From assembly GCA_928721565.1 (NCBI GenBank), contig OV788638.1, positions 1,364,001 to 1,428,000 on the forward strand: 64,000 nucleotides of DNA. Reading direction: 5' to 3'. The position numbers and the translations under genes are program-made. Shown here piece after piece: positions 7,830-16,177 of this stretch. How positions within the stretch are numbered: position 1 is the first letter of the stretch; each line of letters opens with the position of its first letter. The notes under the pieces are model-generated. The model was not told the origin of the DNA. It made no database searches and saw only the letters and a program-made list of their open reading frames with translations. This DNA comes from an uncultured Clostridia bacterium (GTDB lineage: Bacteria; Bacillota; Clostridia; TANB77; CAG-508).

Positions 7830-9041
7830 TTATATATCTTTCAATTTAATTTTGTCTTCTGAATGCAATTTTCCAGCTCTAGTTATACTATTGTAACCAT
7901 ATTTTTGTTTTAAATTATCAACAACTTTATCCAATTTATCTTGTTTTTTATTATCTTTATTGTCAAATAAAGATATTTGTGCATTTTGCCTCTCTTCTAA
8001 TCCATCCACTCTCATTCCTATAAGTCTTATAGGAGTTCCTTGTCTATACATCTCCTCTAATAATTCTTTAGCTAATGCATAAATTTCTTTCGTACTAGAA
8101 GTTGGTGATGGCAATTTTCTTTGATGTGTTTTATCTTCAAAGTCTTTACTCCTTAGCTGTACATTTACAACATTAGCTGACATATCATATTTTCTTAATC
8201 TATATGTGACCTGCTCTGTTAAAGCTAATAATACTTCTTCCAACTTAGAAATCTCACTTAGGTCTACTGGCAATGTTGTCGAGTTTCCTATTCCTTTTGG
8301 CTTTTCAAATTTGTATTGCACTTCTGATTCATCAATTCCGTTAGCATATTCCCACATCATTTTCCCATGCTTTCCAAATTTTTTAGTTAATAGTTGTTTA
8401 TCTGTATGAGCTAGTTGTCCTATTGTTTTTATTCCCATATTATATAGCTTAGGAATTGTTTTTCTTCCTAGCATTAGTAAGTCTGATATAGGCAAACACC
8501 ACATTTTTGTTGGTATTTCATTTTCAAATAATGTATGTACTCTATCTGGCTTAGTAAAATCTGATGCCATTTTTGCTAATAATTTGTTATGTGCTACTCC
8601 AACATTTACTGTAAAACCTAATTCTTCTCTTACTCTTTTATTTATTTCATAAGCTTTTTCTAATAAGCTTTTTCCCATTAAATAATTTGTCATATCTAAA
8701 AAACATTCATCTATACTGAATCTTTCTATTTTATCTGTGTATTGTAAAAGTAGTTGATATAACTGATTGGAATATTGTCTATACATCTTGTAATTTCCTG
8801 GATATACTTTTAATTGATGACATTTTATTCTTGCTTGATATAATGTTTCTCCTGTTGAGATACCAAACATTTTTGCTTTAGGGCTTTTGGCTAATACTAT
8901 TCCAGATCTTCTGTTTTCATCTCCGCCAATTACTGATGGAATTTCTCTTATGTCTAGTTTATTTCCTTGTTTTAACATTTCTACTGCTGTCCAACTTAAA
9001 AACGCATTATTTACATCAACATGTAATATTTGTTTTTCCAT
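7830..9041 (-). CDS. dinB: DNA polymerase IV (Y-family, DinB)
   Basis: About 403 residues of a Y-family translesion polymerase. Catalytic acidic motifs are visible as HVDVNNAFLSW at the N-terminus and FSIDECFLDMTNY near residue 110. The little-finger domain follows, and the C-terminal end carries AQISLFD, close to a beta-clamp-binding motif. The start at 9041 is preferred over 9068 because it begins at the conserved MEKQILHVDVN and is preceded by GGTGAT. It is a single-gene unit with a consensus promoter. Low-fidelity bypass synthesis is the family role. Confidence 0.93.
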   Translation of the reverse strand: MEKQILHVDVNNAFLSWTAVEMLKQGNKLDIREIPSVIGGDENRRSGIVLAKSPKAKMFGISTGETLYQARIKCHQLKVYPGNYKMYRQYSNQLYQLLLQYTDKIERFSIDECFLDMTNYLMGKSLLEKAYEINKRVREELGFTVNVGVAHNKLLAKMASDFTKPDRVHTLFENEIPTKMWCLPISDLLMLGRKTIPKLYNMGIKTIGQLAHTDKQLLTKKFGKHGKMMWEYANGIDESEVQYKFEKPKGIGNSTTLPVDLSEISKLEEVLLALTEQVTYRLRKYDMSANVVNVQLRSKDFEDKTHQRKLPSPTSSTKEIYALAKELLEEMYRQGTPIRLIGMRVDGLEERQNAQISLFDNKDNKKQDKLDKVVDNLKQKYGYNSITRAGKLHSEDKIKLKDI

Positions 9042-9056
9042 AATATCACCATGCTT

Positions 9057-9085
9057 ATTATAAAACAATTGTTTGTGTTTGTCAA
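9057..9085 (-). promoter_or_regulatory. dinB promoter with palindromic spacer
   Basis: Minus-strand TTGACA (9080-9085), 17-bp spacer, TATAAT (9057-9062). The spacer contains the perfect palindrome AAACAATTGTTT (9063-9074), placed where a repressor would occlude the promoter. Confidence 0.85.
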
Positions 9086-9122
9086 TAGTAATACTCTTTT
9101 TTCTAAAATATATTTTAAATGT

Positions 9123-9162
9123 AAAAAACGGTCAATAAGGAAATCCCTATTAACCGTTTTTT
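9123..9162 (-). terminator. rny terminator
   Basis: AAAAAACGGT ... ACCGTTTTTT hairpin with inner AATAAGG/CCCTATT pairing, directly after the rny stop codon. The minus-strand strand ends in a T-run. Confidence 0.85.
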
Positions 9163-10704
9163 CTATTTTGCATAATCTACTACTCTAGTTTCTCTGATAA
9201 TGTTTACTTTTATTTGACCTGGATAATCCATTTCATCTTCAATTCTCTTAGATACATCTCTTGCTAATAATGTCATTTGGTCATCTGAAATTTTGTCTGG
9301 TTTTACTATTATTCTAACTTCACGACCTGCTTGAATTGCAAATGATTTTTCAACACCTTCAAATGAGTCTGCTATTGATTCAAGATTTTCTAATCTCTTT
9401 ATGTATGCTTCTAGTGTTTCTCTTCTTGCTCCTGGCCTTGATGCTGATATTGCATCAGCAGCTTGTACTAATACAGCTTCTAATGTTTGTGGTTCAACAT
9501 CTCCATGGTGAGCTTCTACTGCGTTTATTACTAGTGGATTTTCTTTAAATTTCTTTAATATGTCAACACCTATTTGTACATGTGTTCCTTCCATATCATG
9601 ATCTAAAGCTTTTCCAATATCGTGTAATAATCCGGCTCTACGTGCAAGTTTAGCATCTAATCCAAGTTCTTCTGCCATTATTCTTGCTAAATTTGAAACT
9701 TCTATTGAGTGATTTAATACATTTTGTCCATAACTTGTTCTGTATTTTAATTTTCCTATTAGCTTGATAAGTTCTGGATTTAAACCAATTACCCCAGTTT
9801 CTAGAGTTGCTCTTTCCCCCTCTGATTTTATTGTTTCCATCAACTCTTCTTTGGCTTTTTCTACCATTTCTTCTATTTTAGCTGGATGAATTCTTCCATC
9901 ATCAATTAATTTTTCAAGAGCAATTCTTGCAACTTCTCTTCTTAATGGATCAAAACCTGATAGTATTACTGCTTCTGGTGTATCATCTATTATTAAATCA
10001 ATTCCTGTAAGTGTTTCTAGTGCTCTTATGTTTCTACCTTCTCTACCTATAATTCTTCCCTTTATATCATCTGATGGAAGTGGTACTATTGATACTGTAG
10101 TTTCTGCAGAATGATCTGCTGCACATTTTTGAATTGCATAACTTATTGTTTCTTTTGCATTTTTCTTTGCTTCTTCTTTAGCTTTTTGCTCTAACTCTCT
10201 AATCAAAGATGCTTTTTCAGCTGTTATTTCTTGTTCTACTGAACTTAATAATTGCTTTTTTGCTTCTTCTCTTGTCAAGTTAGCAACTTTTTGAAGTACT
10301 TCTAATTGTTCAACTTTCAAGTCTTCAATTTCTTTTTCTTTTTCTTTTAGGTCACGTTCTTCTTTTTCAAGTTCTCTTTCTTTCTTTTCAAAATTGTCTG
10401 AACGTCTTTCTAAATTTTCTTCTTTTTGGATAATTCTACTTTCTTGTTTTTGAACTTCGCCTCTTCTTTCTTTAATCTCTTGATCTAATTCATTTCTAGC
10501 ATTCATAATTTCTTCTTTAGCTTTAATAATTTCCTCTTTTTTCAAATTTTCTGCTTCTATTTTTGCTAGGTCAACTAATCTTTTTGCTTCTTGTTCTGCA
10601 CTTTCTATTTTAGATTCAGCAATCTTTTTTCTTATAACCATTCCAATTGGTATCCCTATTGCTAATGAGATTAAGATAGCGGCTACTATGATTAAAGTAT
10701 TCAT
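9163..10704 (-). CDS. rny: Ribonuclease Y
   Basis: About 513 residues of the membrane-anchored endoribonuclease that starts mRNA decay in Firmicutes. An N-terminal membrane helix (MNTLIIVAAILISLAIGIPIG) leads into a long charged coiled coil (about 25-195). A KH domain with GRIIGREGRNIRALE and an HD domain with LLHDIGKALDHDMEGTH complete the canonical architecture. The start at 10704 is preferred over 10710 because it gives the better distance to the GAGGTG ribosome binding site. It is a single gene with its own terminator. Confidence 0.96.
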   Translation of the reverse strand: MNTLIIVAAILISLAIGIPIGMVIRKKIAESKIESAEQEAKRLVDLAKIEAENLKKEEIIKAKEEIMNARNELDQEIKERRGEVQKQESRIIQKEENLERRSDNFEKKERELEKEERDLKEKEKEIEDLKVEQLEVLQKVANLTREEAKKQLLSSVEQEITAEKASLIRELEQKAKEEAKKNAKETISYAIQKCAADHSAETTVSIVPLPSDDIKGRIIGREGRNIRALETLTGIDLIIDDTPEAVILSGFDPLRREVARIALEKLIDDGRIHPAKIEEMVEKAKEELMETIKSEGERATLETGVIGLNPELIKLIGKLKYRTSYGQNVLNHSIEVSNLARIMAEELGLDAKLARRAGLLHDIGKALDHDMEGTHVQIGVDILKKFKENPLVINAVEAHHGDVEPQTLEAVLVQAADAISASRPGARRETLEAYIKRLENLESIADSFEGVEKSFAIQAGREVRIIVKPDKISDDQMTLLARDVSKRIEDEMDYPGQIKVNIIRETRVVDYAK

Positions 10705-10892
10705 AATCATACACCTCTTTCTTATTTAATTTTCAATGTTCGAATAAATATATCTTTTTTTATTTACACTTTTATATATTTTTTCAACCTATTATATTGT
10801 ATAATTATTATTGTCAACTGTCAAGTGCTTTCACATAATTATTTTAAATTTATGGCAATTCTCCCTCCTGGGGCAGCAACCTATAAAATTCA

Positions 10893-11546
10893 TTACATAT
10901 TTTTAAGTGAAATCATCTTATCATCAAATTTACTAATCATTTTTGCACAATTAACCAATTCTTTAGATGCCTTTTTATTAACCTCTTGATCTGTTTTATA
11001 TTTTACTTTGTGCTCAAAACTTGCCCAAAAATCCATTGCAAGTGTTCTTATCTGTATTTCGCATTTTACATATATAGTGTTTTGAGATAATTTCACCGGT
11101 ATTTCAACAATCATATGATAACTTGAATATCCACTTGGTTTAGGATTTGTAACATAATCTTTTTCCTTTAATATATGTATATCTGGAATTTGTTTAACCA
11201 AATCTTTTATAAAAAATATATCATCTTTTAGTGTGCACACAATTCGCATGCCTGCAATATCATTAACTTTTTCAATTAAGTTCAAATATGTCTTTTGGTA
11301 CTTCTTTTTTTCCATCTTTTTTATTATACTTTTAGGTTCTTTTATTCTTGTATCTATGTGGTCTATCAAATCATAATTATACATTAGCTTAAATTCCTCT
11401 TTAATTATACTCATTTGTAGTTCTAGTTGTTTTAATGCTGATTGATAAAAAAACATGAGCTTGTCAAATGGTTCTTCTTTAACGTTTAATTTTTCCTCCT
11501 TATTGTTTAAGAAATTCTCAATTATTGTTAATTCATTTTCTTTCAT
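10893..11546 (-). CDS. Small alarmone synthetase (RelQ/RelP-type GTP pyrophosphokinase)
   Basis: About 217 residues of a stand-alone (p)ppGpp synthetase without hydrolase or regulatory domains. Synthetase-domain hallmarks are DIAGMRIVCTL, the substrate loop NPKPSGYSSYHMIVEIP and EIQIRTLAMDFWASFEHKVKYK, in the usual order. The start at 11546 is chosen because GGAAGGAG lies 8 nt upstream; the longer ORF from 11564 lacks this. It would make ppGpp, pppGpp or pGpp from ATP and GDP/GTP/GMP. A small alarmone hydrolase gene lies 3.3 kb away at 14821. Confidence 0.93.
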   Translation of the reverse strand: MKENELTIIENFLNNKEEKLNVKEEPFDKLMFFYQSALKQLELQMSIIKEEFKLMYNYDLIDHIDTRIKEPKSIIKKMEKKKYQKTYLNLIEKVNDIAGMRIVCTLKDDIFFIKDLVKQIPDIHILKEKDYVTNPKPSGYSSYHMIVEIPVKLSQNTIYVKCEIQIRTLAMDFWASFEHKVKYKTDQEVNKKASKELVNCAKMISKFDDKMISLKNM

Positions 11547-11660
11547 ATTCCAAACTCCTTCCATAATTTGCTTGGTAATTTACTAACGATAGTTTATATG
11601 TATTTTGTTATGGAAATATTCCTGATTTGTGTTTTTTGTGTAAATTAATTTAATTATAAA

Positions 11661-11698
11661 AATAACTCACAAACTATTTAATAAGTTTGTGAGTTATT
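11661..11698 (-). terminator. Terminator downstream of the 11704 gene
   Basis: A perfect 15-bp stem (AATAACTCACAAACT / AGTTTGTGAGTTATT) with an 8-nt loop, immediately after the stop codon of the 11704-12153 gene. The following minus-strand tract is T-rich but interrupted. Confidence 0.75.
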
Positions 11699-11703
11699 TG
11701 GGT

Positions 11704-12153
11704 TTAGCCTATAAAACGTACTTTTGGATTTTTCCTACTCGTATACAAGCGCACCATTGATATGTGATAACCATTATCAAATACTATTTTGTTTATGATA
11801 AGTTCATTATCTACTTGTGGAAATTCAATTATCTCAAACGCATCCACAAAATCCACTTGCCCCTCCGGTATTTGCGCAAGTACTTCTGCAATAGAAGGTT
11901 TGAAAAACATTGGATGTCCATACTTATGGATACATTCAAAGTCTTGTCCTATACAAGGAACAAACAATCTCATATTCACCTTTTTGACAATATCTTTTTC
12001 TACCTCATTAATATAAGATTGATTTTTTAATTCCTTTTTTGAGAATTCTCTCAAGAAATACTTCACACCTCCAACCTCTACTATTGGTTTGATTTTTTGG
12101 TACCGTCTTAATAATTCCTCATCACTGATGTCTGGTATTGATACATTATACAT
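11704..12153 (-). CDS. Conserved hypothetical protein, soluble, ~149 aa
   Basis: Function not recognised. The protein starts MYNVSIPDISDEELLRRYQK and is a soluble alpha/beta sequence with no signal peptide or membrane segment. The start at 12153 (ATG) is preferred to the GTG at 12159 because AGGAGG then lies 9 nt upstream. The gene is a single transcription unit with a strong hairpin after it and is divergent from deoD. Its base composition looks slightly richer in G and C than the neighbouring housekeeping genes, as in the 15482 and 49439 genes. This may mark an acquired gene; that is inference. Confidence 0.7.
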   Translation of the reverse strand: MYNVSIPDISDEELLRRYQKIKPIVEVGGVKYFLREFSKKELKNQSYINEVEKDIVKKVNMRLFVPCIGQDFECIHKYGHPMFFKPSIAEVLAQIPEGQVDFVDAFEIIEFPQVDNELIINKIVFDNGYHISMVRLYTSRKNPKVRFIG

Positions 12154-12271
12154 ATCCACATTCCTCCTAAAAATTTTTACCTCTTCTTGATATTCCTGAT
12201 GTTTCTAGGAATGTTAACAAAAATTTTACTTTTTTAATATATCACATTTTACATAATATATCAAGTTTTTC

Positions 12272-12300
12272 TTGAAATTTTAAAATTTTATTGATATAAT
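12272..12300 (+). promoter_or_regulatory. deoD promoter
   Basis: TTGAAA (12272-12277), exactly 17 bp, TATAAT (12295-12300). An AAGGAGG ribosome binding site follows ahead of the ATG at 12332. Confidence 0.85.
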
Positions 12301-12331
12301 TCATTCAAACTTTAAATAAGGAGGAATTAAT

Positions 12332-13054
12332 ATGTCTACACCACACAATGAAGCAAATCTAGGAGATATTGCAAAAACAGTTATAATGCCAGGTGATCCA
12401 CTTCGTGCAAAATATATAGCAGAAAATTTTATGACAGATACAAAATTAGTAAATTCAGTTAGAGGAATCTATGCTTATACTGGAAAATATAAAGACAAAG
12501 AAATTACTGTAATGGCCTCTGGTATGGGAATGCCAAGTATGGGAATCTATTCTTACGAATTATATAAATTCTATAATGTTGAAAATATTATTCGTATAGG
12601 CTCTTGTGGCTCTTATAAACCTGAATTAAAATTATTTGATATAGTTCTTGCAGAAAATACCTTTTCTGAAGGAAATTTTGCTTTAACTTTAAATAATGAT
12701 GATTGTCATATAGTAAGTAGTAATGATGAACTAAATTCTGTTATAATTGATTCTGCTAATAAATTAGGTATAAATATTTTAAAAGGTAATACTGTTTGTA
12801 CAGATTGTTTTGATGTCTATATGACAGATGTAAATCAGTTTTTATCTAGAGTTCCTGAAGGATTTAATCCAGTTAGTGCTGAAATGGAAGCTTTTGCTCT
12901 ATTCTATGTAGCTAAAGTTTTAAATAAAAAAGCTGCTTGTCTAATGAGTGTTGTTGATTCCAAATATATTAAAGATATTGCAACACCTGAAGAAAGACAA
13001 ACTGGTCTTAATAATATGATTAAAGTTGCTTTAGAAAGTAGTATTTCACTATAA
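12332..13054 (+). CDS. deoD: Purine nucleoside phosphorylase DeoD
   Basis: A 240-residue hexameric-type (NP-I family) purine nucleoside phosphorylase. Hallmarks are the phosphate-binding start VIMPGDPLRAKYIAE, ASGMGMPSMGIYSYEL, IRIGSCGSY and the ribose/base site SAEMEAFALFYVA. It releases purine bases from (deoxy)nucleosides with phosphate for salvage. It is the only housekeeping gene on the plus strand here, monocistronic between its own promoter and a terminator shared with argS. Confidence 0.96.
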   Translation: MSTPHNEANLGDIAKTVIMPGDPLRAKYIAENFMTDTKLVNSVRGIYAYTGKYKDKEITVMASGMGMPSMGIYSYELYKFYNVENIIRIGSCGSYKPELKLFDIVLAENTFSEGNFALTLNNDDCHIVSSNDELNSVIIDSANKLGINILKGNTVCTDCFDVYMTDVNQFLSRVPEGFNPVSAEMEAFALFYVAKVLNKKAACLMSVVDSKYIKDIATPEERQTGLNNMIKVALESSISL

Positions 13055-13060
13055 TCTTTA

Positions 13061-13097
13061 AAAACTGTCAAAAGGTTGATTTCCTTTTGACAGTTTT
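13061..13097. terminator. Bidirectional terminator between deoD and argS
   Basis: A perfect 15-bp stem (AAAACTGTCAAAAGG / CCTTTTGACAGTTTT) with a 7-nt loop lies between the convergent stop codons. The A/T tails at both ends of the stem can serve either direction. Confidence 0.9.
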
Positions 13098-13098
13098 C

Positions 13099-14808
13099 TT
13101 ACATTTTATCTGGCATTTCAATTCCAAGTAATCCTGCACCTGTTTTTAATATTCTTCCAACAGAATAAGTTAAATATACACGAGCATCTTGAAGAGCCTT
13201 ATCATCATTTATAATTTTATTTTCATTATAGAAATTGCTATAAGCTTTAGCAACATCAATTAAATATCTTGATAAAATTGATGGTTCATTTTTATCTGTA
13301 ACTTGTACTAAAACATCTTCAAATTCATAAATCAATTTTGCCAATCTAATTGAATATTCATCTTGTAACAATTCTGTATTAACTGCTGAAATTTCAGGAA
13401 CTCCTCCAGCTTTTTCAACAACACTTTTTGTACGTACATAAGTATATTGAATATATGGTCCAGTCTCTCCTTGGAAATTCAAAATTGTATCCCAATCAAA
13501 TATTTCATCTTTAATTCTGCTATTTGCCAAATCATTAAATATTACTGCACCTACTCCAACTTTTCTAGCAACTTCATCTTTATTTTCTAAATCTGGATTC
13601 TTCTCCTCAATTATAGCCTTTGCTCTTGAAATAGACTCGCTTAATAATTCACTTAATTTTACACTTGTTCCCTCTCTTGTTGACATCTTTCCTGTTGGTA
13701 ATAATACCATTCCAAATGCAACATGTTCTAATCCATTAGTATATTTTTCATCTATTCCAAGTAATTTTGCAACTTCAAATACTTGTTTAAAATGTAATGC
13801 TTGTTCATATGATGTAAGATATAATGCTTTATCAAAATCATATGTACGAGCTCTGTACATAATTGCAGCTAAATCTCTTGTTGCATATGTTGAAGAACCA
13901 TTAGTTTTTTCTATAATACATGGTGTATTTATTCCTTTATCTTCTAAGTCTATTATTTTAGCCCCCTCTGATTCAACTAATTTTCCACTCTTTTCTAATA
14001 TGTCTACAATCTCTGCCATTTTGTCTGAATAAAAAGCTTCTCCATTCCAAGAATCAAATTTACTTCCTAATAAATCATACACTTTTTGGAATTCTTTTAA
14101 ACTTAGTTCTTTAAATTTTTGCCAAACTTCTACACAATATTTATCTCCATCTTCAAGCTTTTTGAAATTATTTCTACAGTTTTCTAAAACTTGTTCATCT
14201 TCTTTGCAAGCTTGATTTATTCTTATATAGATTTTAGTCAATTCATCTATTGGATTTTCTTCAATATTGTATTCATTTCCCCATAATTTATATCCTTCAA
14301 TTAATTTTCCAAATTGTGTTCCATAATCTCCTAAATGATTTATTCCTGTTACATTATATCCTAAATATTTATAAATTTTATATAAAGCTGCTCCTATTAC
14401 TGTTGAACGTAAATGTCCAATATGGAATGGTTTTGCTATATTAGGTGATGAATAGTCAACTATTACATTTTTTCTATTTCCTACTGTTGATTTTCCATAT
14501 TCATCACTTGTAGCCATTTCATTTAATACTTCTTTTACTAATATTTCTTTATTGATAAAAAAGTTTAAATATCCACCCGCAACTTCAATTTTTGTTATTT
14601 TGTCTTCATCAACCTTGATATTTTCTTTTATGTCATTTGCAATCATTGGTGGTGCTTTATGCAAATCCTTTGCTAATCTAAAGCATGGAAATGCATAATC
14701 TCCATTGTTTGTTCCTTTTGGTTTTTCTATTGATTTTTTTATTTCTGCTTCATCAATATTTACTACTTTTGATATTGCATTTGCTATTATGCTTTTAAAA
14801 TCTATCAT
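13099..14808 (-). CDS. argS: Arginyl-tRNA synthetase
   Basis: A 569-residue class I aminoacyl-tRNA synthetase. An N-terminal Arg-tRNA-synthetase (Add-1) domain is followed by the ATP-binding HIGH motif in SPNIAKPFHIGHLRSTVIG (near residue 132). A KMSKS-equivalent GKMSTREG comes later, then the alpha-helical DALR anticodon-binding domain at the C-terminus. Length is normal. It lies 12 bp downstream of the alarmone hydrolase gene and is probably co-transcribed with it. Confidence 0.96.
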   Translation of the reverse strand: MIDFKSIIANAISKVVNIDEAEIKKSIEKPKGTNNGDYAFPCFRLAKDLHKAPPMIANDIKENIKVDEDKITKIEVAGGYLNFFINKEILVKEVLNEMATSDEYGKSTVGNRKNVIVDYSSPNIAKPFHIGHLRSTVIGAALYKIYKYLGYNVTGINHLGDYGTQFGKLIEGYKLWGNEYNIEENPIDELTKIYIRINQACKEDEQVLENCRNNFKKLEDGDKYCVEVWQKFKELSLKEFQKVYDLLGSKFDSWNGEAFYSDKMAEIVDILEKSGKLVESEGAKIIDLEDKGINTPCIIEKTNGSSTYATRDLAAIMYRARTYDFDKALYLTSYEQALHFKQVFEVAKLLGIDEKYTNGLEHVAFGMVLLPTGKMSTREGTSVKLSELLSESISRAKAIIEEKNPDLENKDEVARKVGVGAVIFNDLANSRIKDEIFDWDTILNFQGETGPYIQYTYVRTKSVVEKAGGVPEISAVNTELLQDEYSIRLAKLIYEFEDVLVQVTDKNEPSILSRYLIDVAKAYSNFYNENKIINDDKALQDARVYLTYSVGRILKTGAGLLGIEMPDKM

Positions 14809-14820
14809 TATTCCATCTCC

Positions 14821-15357
14821 TTATTTCCAAATTTCTTCTAAAATTTTTTTATATCGAACAAATATTGGATGACTGCTATCAACATTTTCTATACAACTAT
14901 TATATACACTTGTATAATACCATTTTTGTTCTTCTGGATTTCTTGCCAATACCTTGTCTTCTCCAAATTCTCTAATATTAGAAATTGCATCTTCTAAATT
15001 ATTTATTTTATCACATGCTACTATTAGTTTTGAACCTAATGGTGCTGTCTTTATATGTTCAATCGTATGTTCTTTTCTATCCTTCCAAGGCAAACTCTTA
15101 TCTGGTTCAGAAGCATCATATACATAATCTCTTATTTTTTTTCCAAATTCTCTTTCAATATCATCAAATGTATATTGTGTATCTTCTACTACATCATGTA
15201 ATATCCCTGCTGCAACAACATCTTCATCACATCCATTTCTTTGTAGTATCATTCCAACTGTAAATGGGTGAAATATCATATCTACATCTTTTTGTTTTCT
15301 TCTTTGCCCTTTATGTGCTTTTGTTGCAAAAAAAATTGCATATTCTGCTATGTCCAT
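14821..15357 (-). CDS. Small alarmone hydrolase-like HD-domain protein
   Basis: A 178-residue stand-alone HD domain of the RelA/SpoT hydrolase (SAH/MESH1-like) type. Metal-site motifs are present: the His of FHPFTVGMIL, the HD pair of AAGILHDVVEDT, and the downstream Asp in VACDKINNLED. There is no synthetase, TGS or ACT domain. The expected reaction is removal of the 3'-pyrophosphate from (p)ppGpp, but related HD proteins can take other nucleotides. It is the first gene of an operon with argS and could pair with the small alarmone synthetase at 10893. Confidence 0.8.
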   Translation of the reverse strand: MDIAEYAIFFATKAHKGQRRKQKDVDMIFHPFTVGMILQRNGCDEDVVAAGILHDVVEDTQYTFDDIEREFGKKIRDYVYDASEPDKSLPWKDRKEHTIEHIKTAPLGSKLIVACDKINNLEDAISNIREFGEDKVLARNPEEQKWYYTSVYNSCIENVDSSHPIFVRYKKILEEIWK

Positions 15358-15383
15358 AAATCTCCCGCCTTTCTTTTCTTGGT

Positions 15384-15412
15384 ATTATATTATATTTTTG
15401 CTCTTTTTACAA
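15384..15412 (-). promoter_or_regulatory. Promoter of the alarmone hydrolase-argS operon
   Basis: Minus-strand TTGTAA (15407-15412), 17 bp, TATAAT (15384-15389), just upstream of the RBS GGCGGGAG. Confidence 0.75.
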
Positions 15413-15420
15413 TACTTTTA

Positions 15421-15449
15421 TTGTTTTTTGCCTATATATATGTTATAAT
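15421..15449 (+). promoter_or_regulatory. Promoter of the 15482 P-loop gene
   Basis: TTGTTT (15421-15426), 17 bp, TATAAT (15444-15449) with an upstream TG giving an extended -10. An AGGAGGG ribosome binding site follows at 15468-15474. Confidence 0.75.
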
Positions 15450-15481
15450 AAAATTAAATATTTTTATAGGAGGGTATACGT

Positions 15482-16102
15482 ATGATTAGACGGAATCCAT
15501 ATCCATTAATAATCGAGTTTACCGGTCTACCTAACTCCGGCAAAACTACACTGATTCATAACCTTTCCGATTCACTTCGTGAAAAAGGAATCAATGTACA
15601 AATCATGCAAGAATATGCGGAATTGGTTCCAAAAGAAATTCCCAAAAAAACATGGATTCGTAATGTTTGGATAACTTTGGGCCAATTGCAGTCTTTGCTT
15701 GAAATTCCATACTCCCAAGCTGATATTATTTTGTTTGACAGAGGCTATTGCGATGCATTGTTTTGGGCGAAGTTTTTGTACAAACAAAATGTCTGCACTG
15801 AAGCAGAATCATCTTCCTTATTAAAAATTCTTCATGAAATGAATAATACTTTTTGTATTTTCCCCGATTATCTTTTCGTAATCGATGTTTCAGTAGAAGA
15901 ATCTTTAAAAAGGCGATATGCTTCTGGTGGAGATGCTCCAGTTCTTACCAATGCAGACTTTTTGAACTTTTACAAAAAAGAGTTGGATTGTTTCTACGAA
16001 AAAGTTACTTGCCCAATGTGGTATTTAGATACTTCTGATATGACAATTGATGAAGTGAAAAATACTACATTAGGTAAAATCATGCAATTATTGGGAAATT
16101 AA
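15482..16102 (+). CDS. P-loop nucleoside/thymidylate kinase-like protein
   Basis: A 206-residue P-loop protein with Walker A GLPNSGKTTL near residue 18. A DRGYCDALFWAKFL segment near 80 resembles the D-R-x5-A segment of thymidylate and deoxynucleoside kinases, and a basic lid-like RRYASGG lies near 140. The exact substrate is unknown; it could equally phosphorylate a small molecule or protein. Codons such as gcg, ggc and ccg are more frequent than in neighbouring genes. The gene is monocistronic with its own promoter and terminator on the minority strand. These features suggest acquisition, which is inference. Confidence 0.7.
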   Translation: MIRRNPYPLIIEFTGLPNSGKTTLIHNLSDSLREKGINVQIMQEYAELVPKEIPKKTWIRNVWITLGQLQSLLEIPYSQADIILFDRGYCDALFWAKFLYKQNVCTEAESSSLLKILHEMNNTFCIFPDYLFVIDVSVEESLKRRYASGGDAPVLTNADFLNFYKKELDCFYEKVTCPMWYLDTSDMTIDEVKNTTLGKIMQLLGN

Positions 16103-16103
16103 T

Positions 16104-16144
16104 AAATAAAGAGATGTTGGTCTTTCACCTTCATCTCTTTATTT
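16104..16144 (+). terminator. Terminator of the 15482 gene (may serve cysS too)
   Basis: A perfect 13-bp stem (AAATAAAGAGATG / CATCTCTTTATTT) with a 15-nt loop, directly after the plus-strand stop codon. It lies between convergent genes. Confidence 0.75.
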
Positions 16145-16177
16145 AAATCTTCAAAATAAATAGATATATTTATTATT

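Noticed and set aside
10854..10881. GC-rich patch between rny and the alarmone synthetase gene as possible terminator or small RNA
   Set aside because: Only four or five central base pairs (TCCC/GGGG) form, and no T-run follows, so no terminator or structured RNA can be supported.
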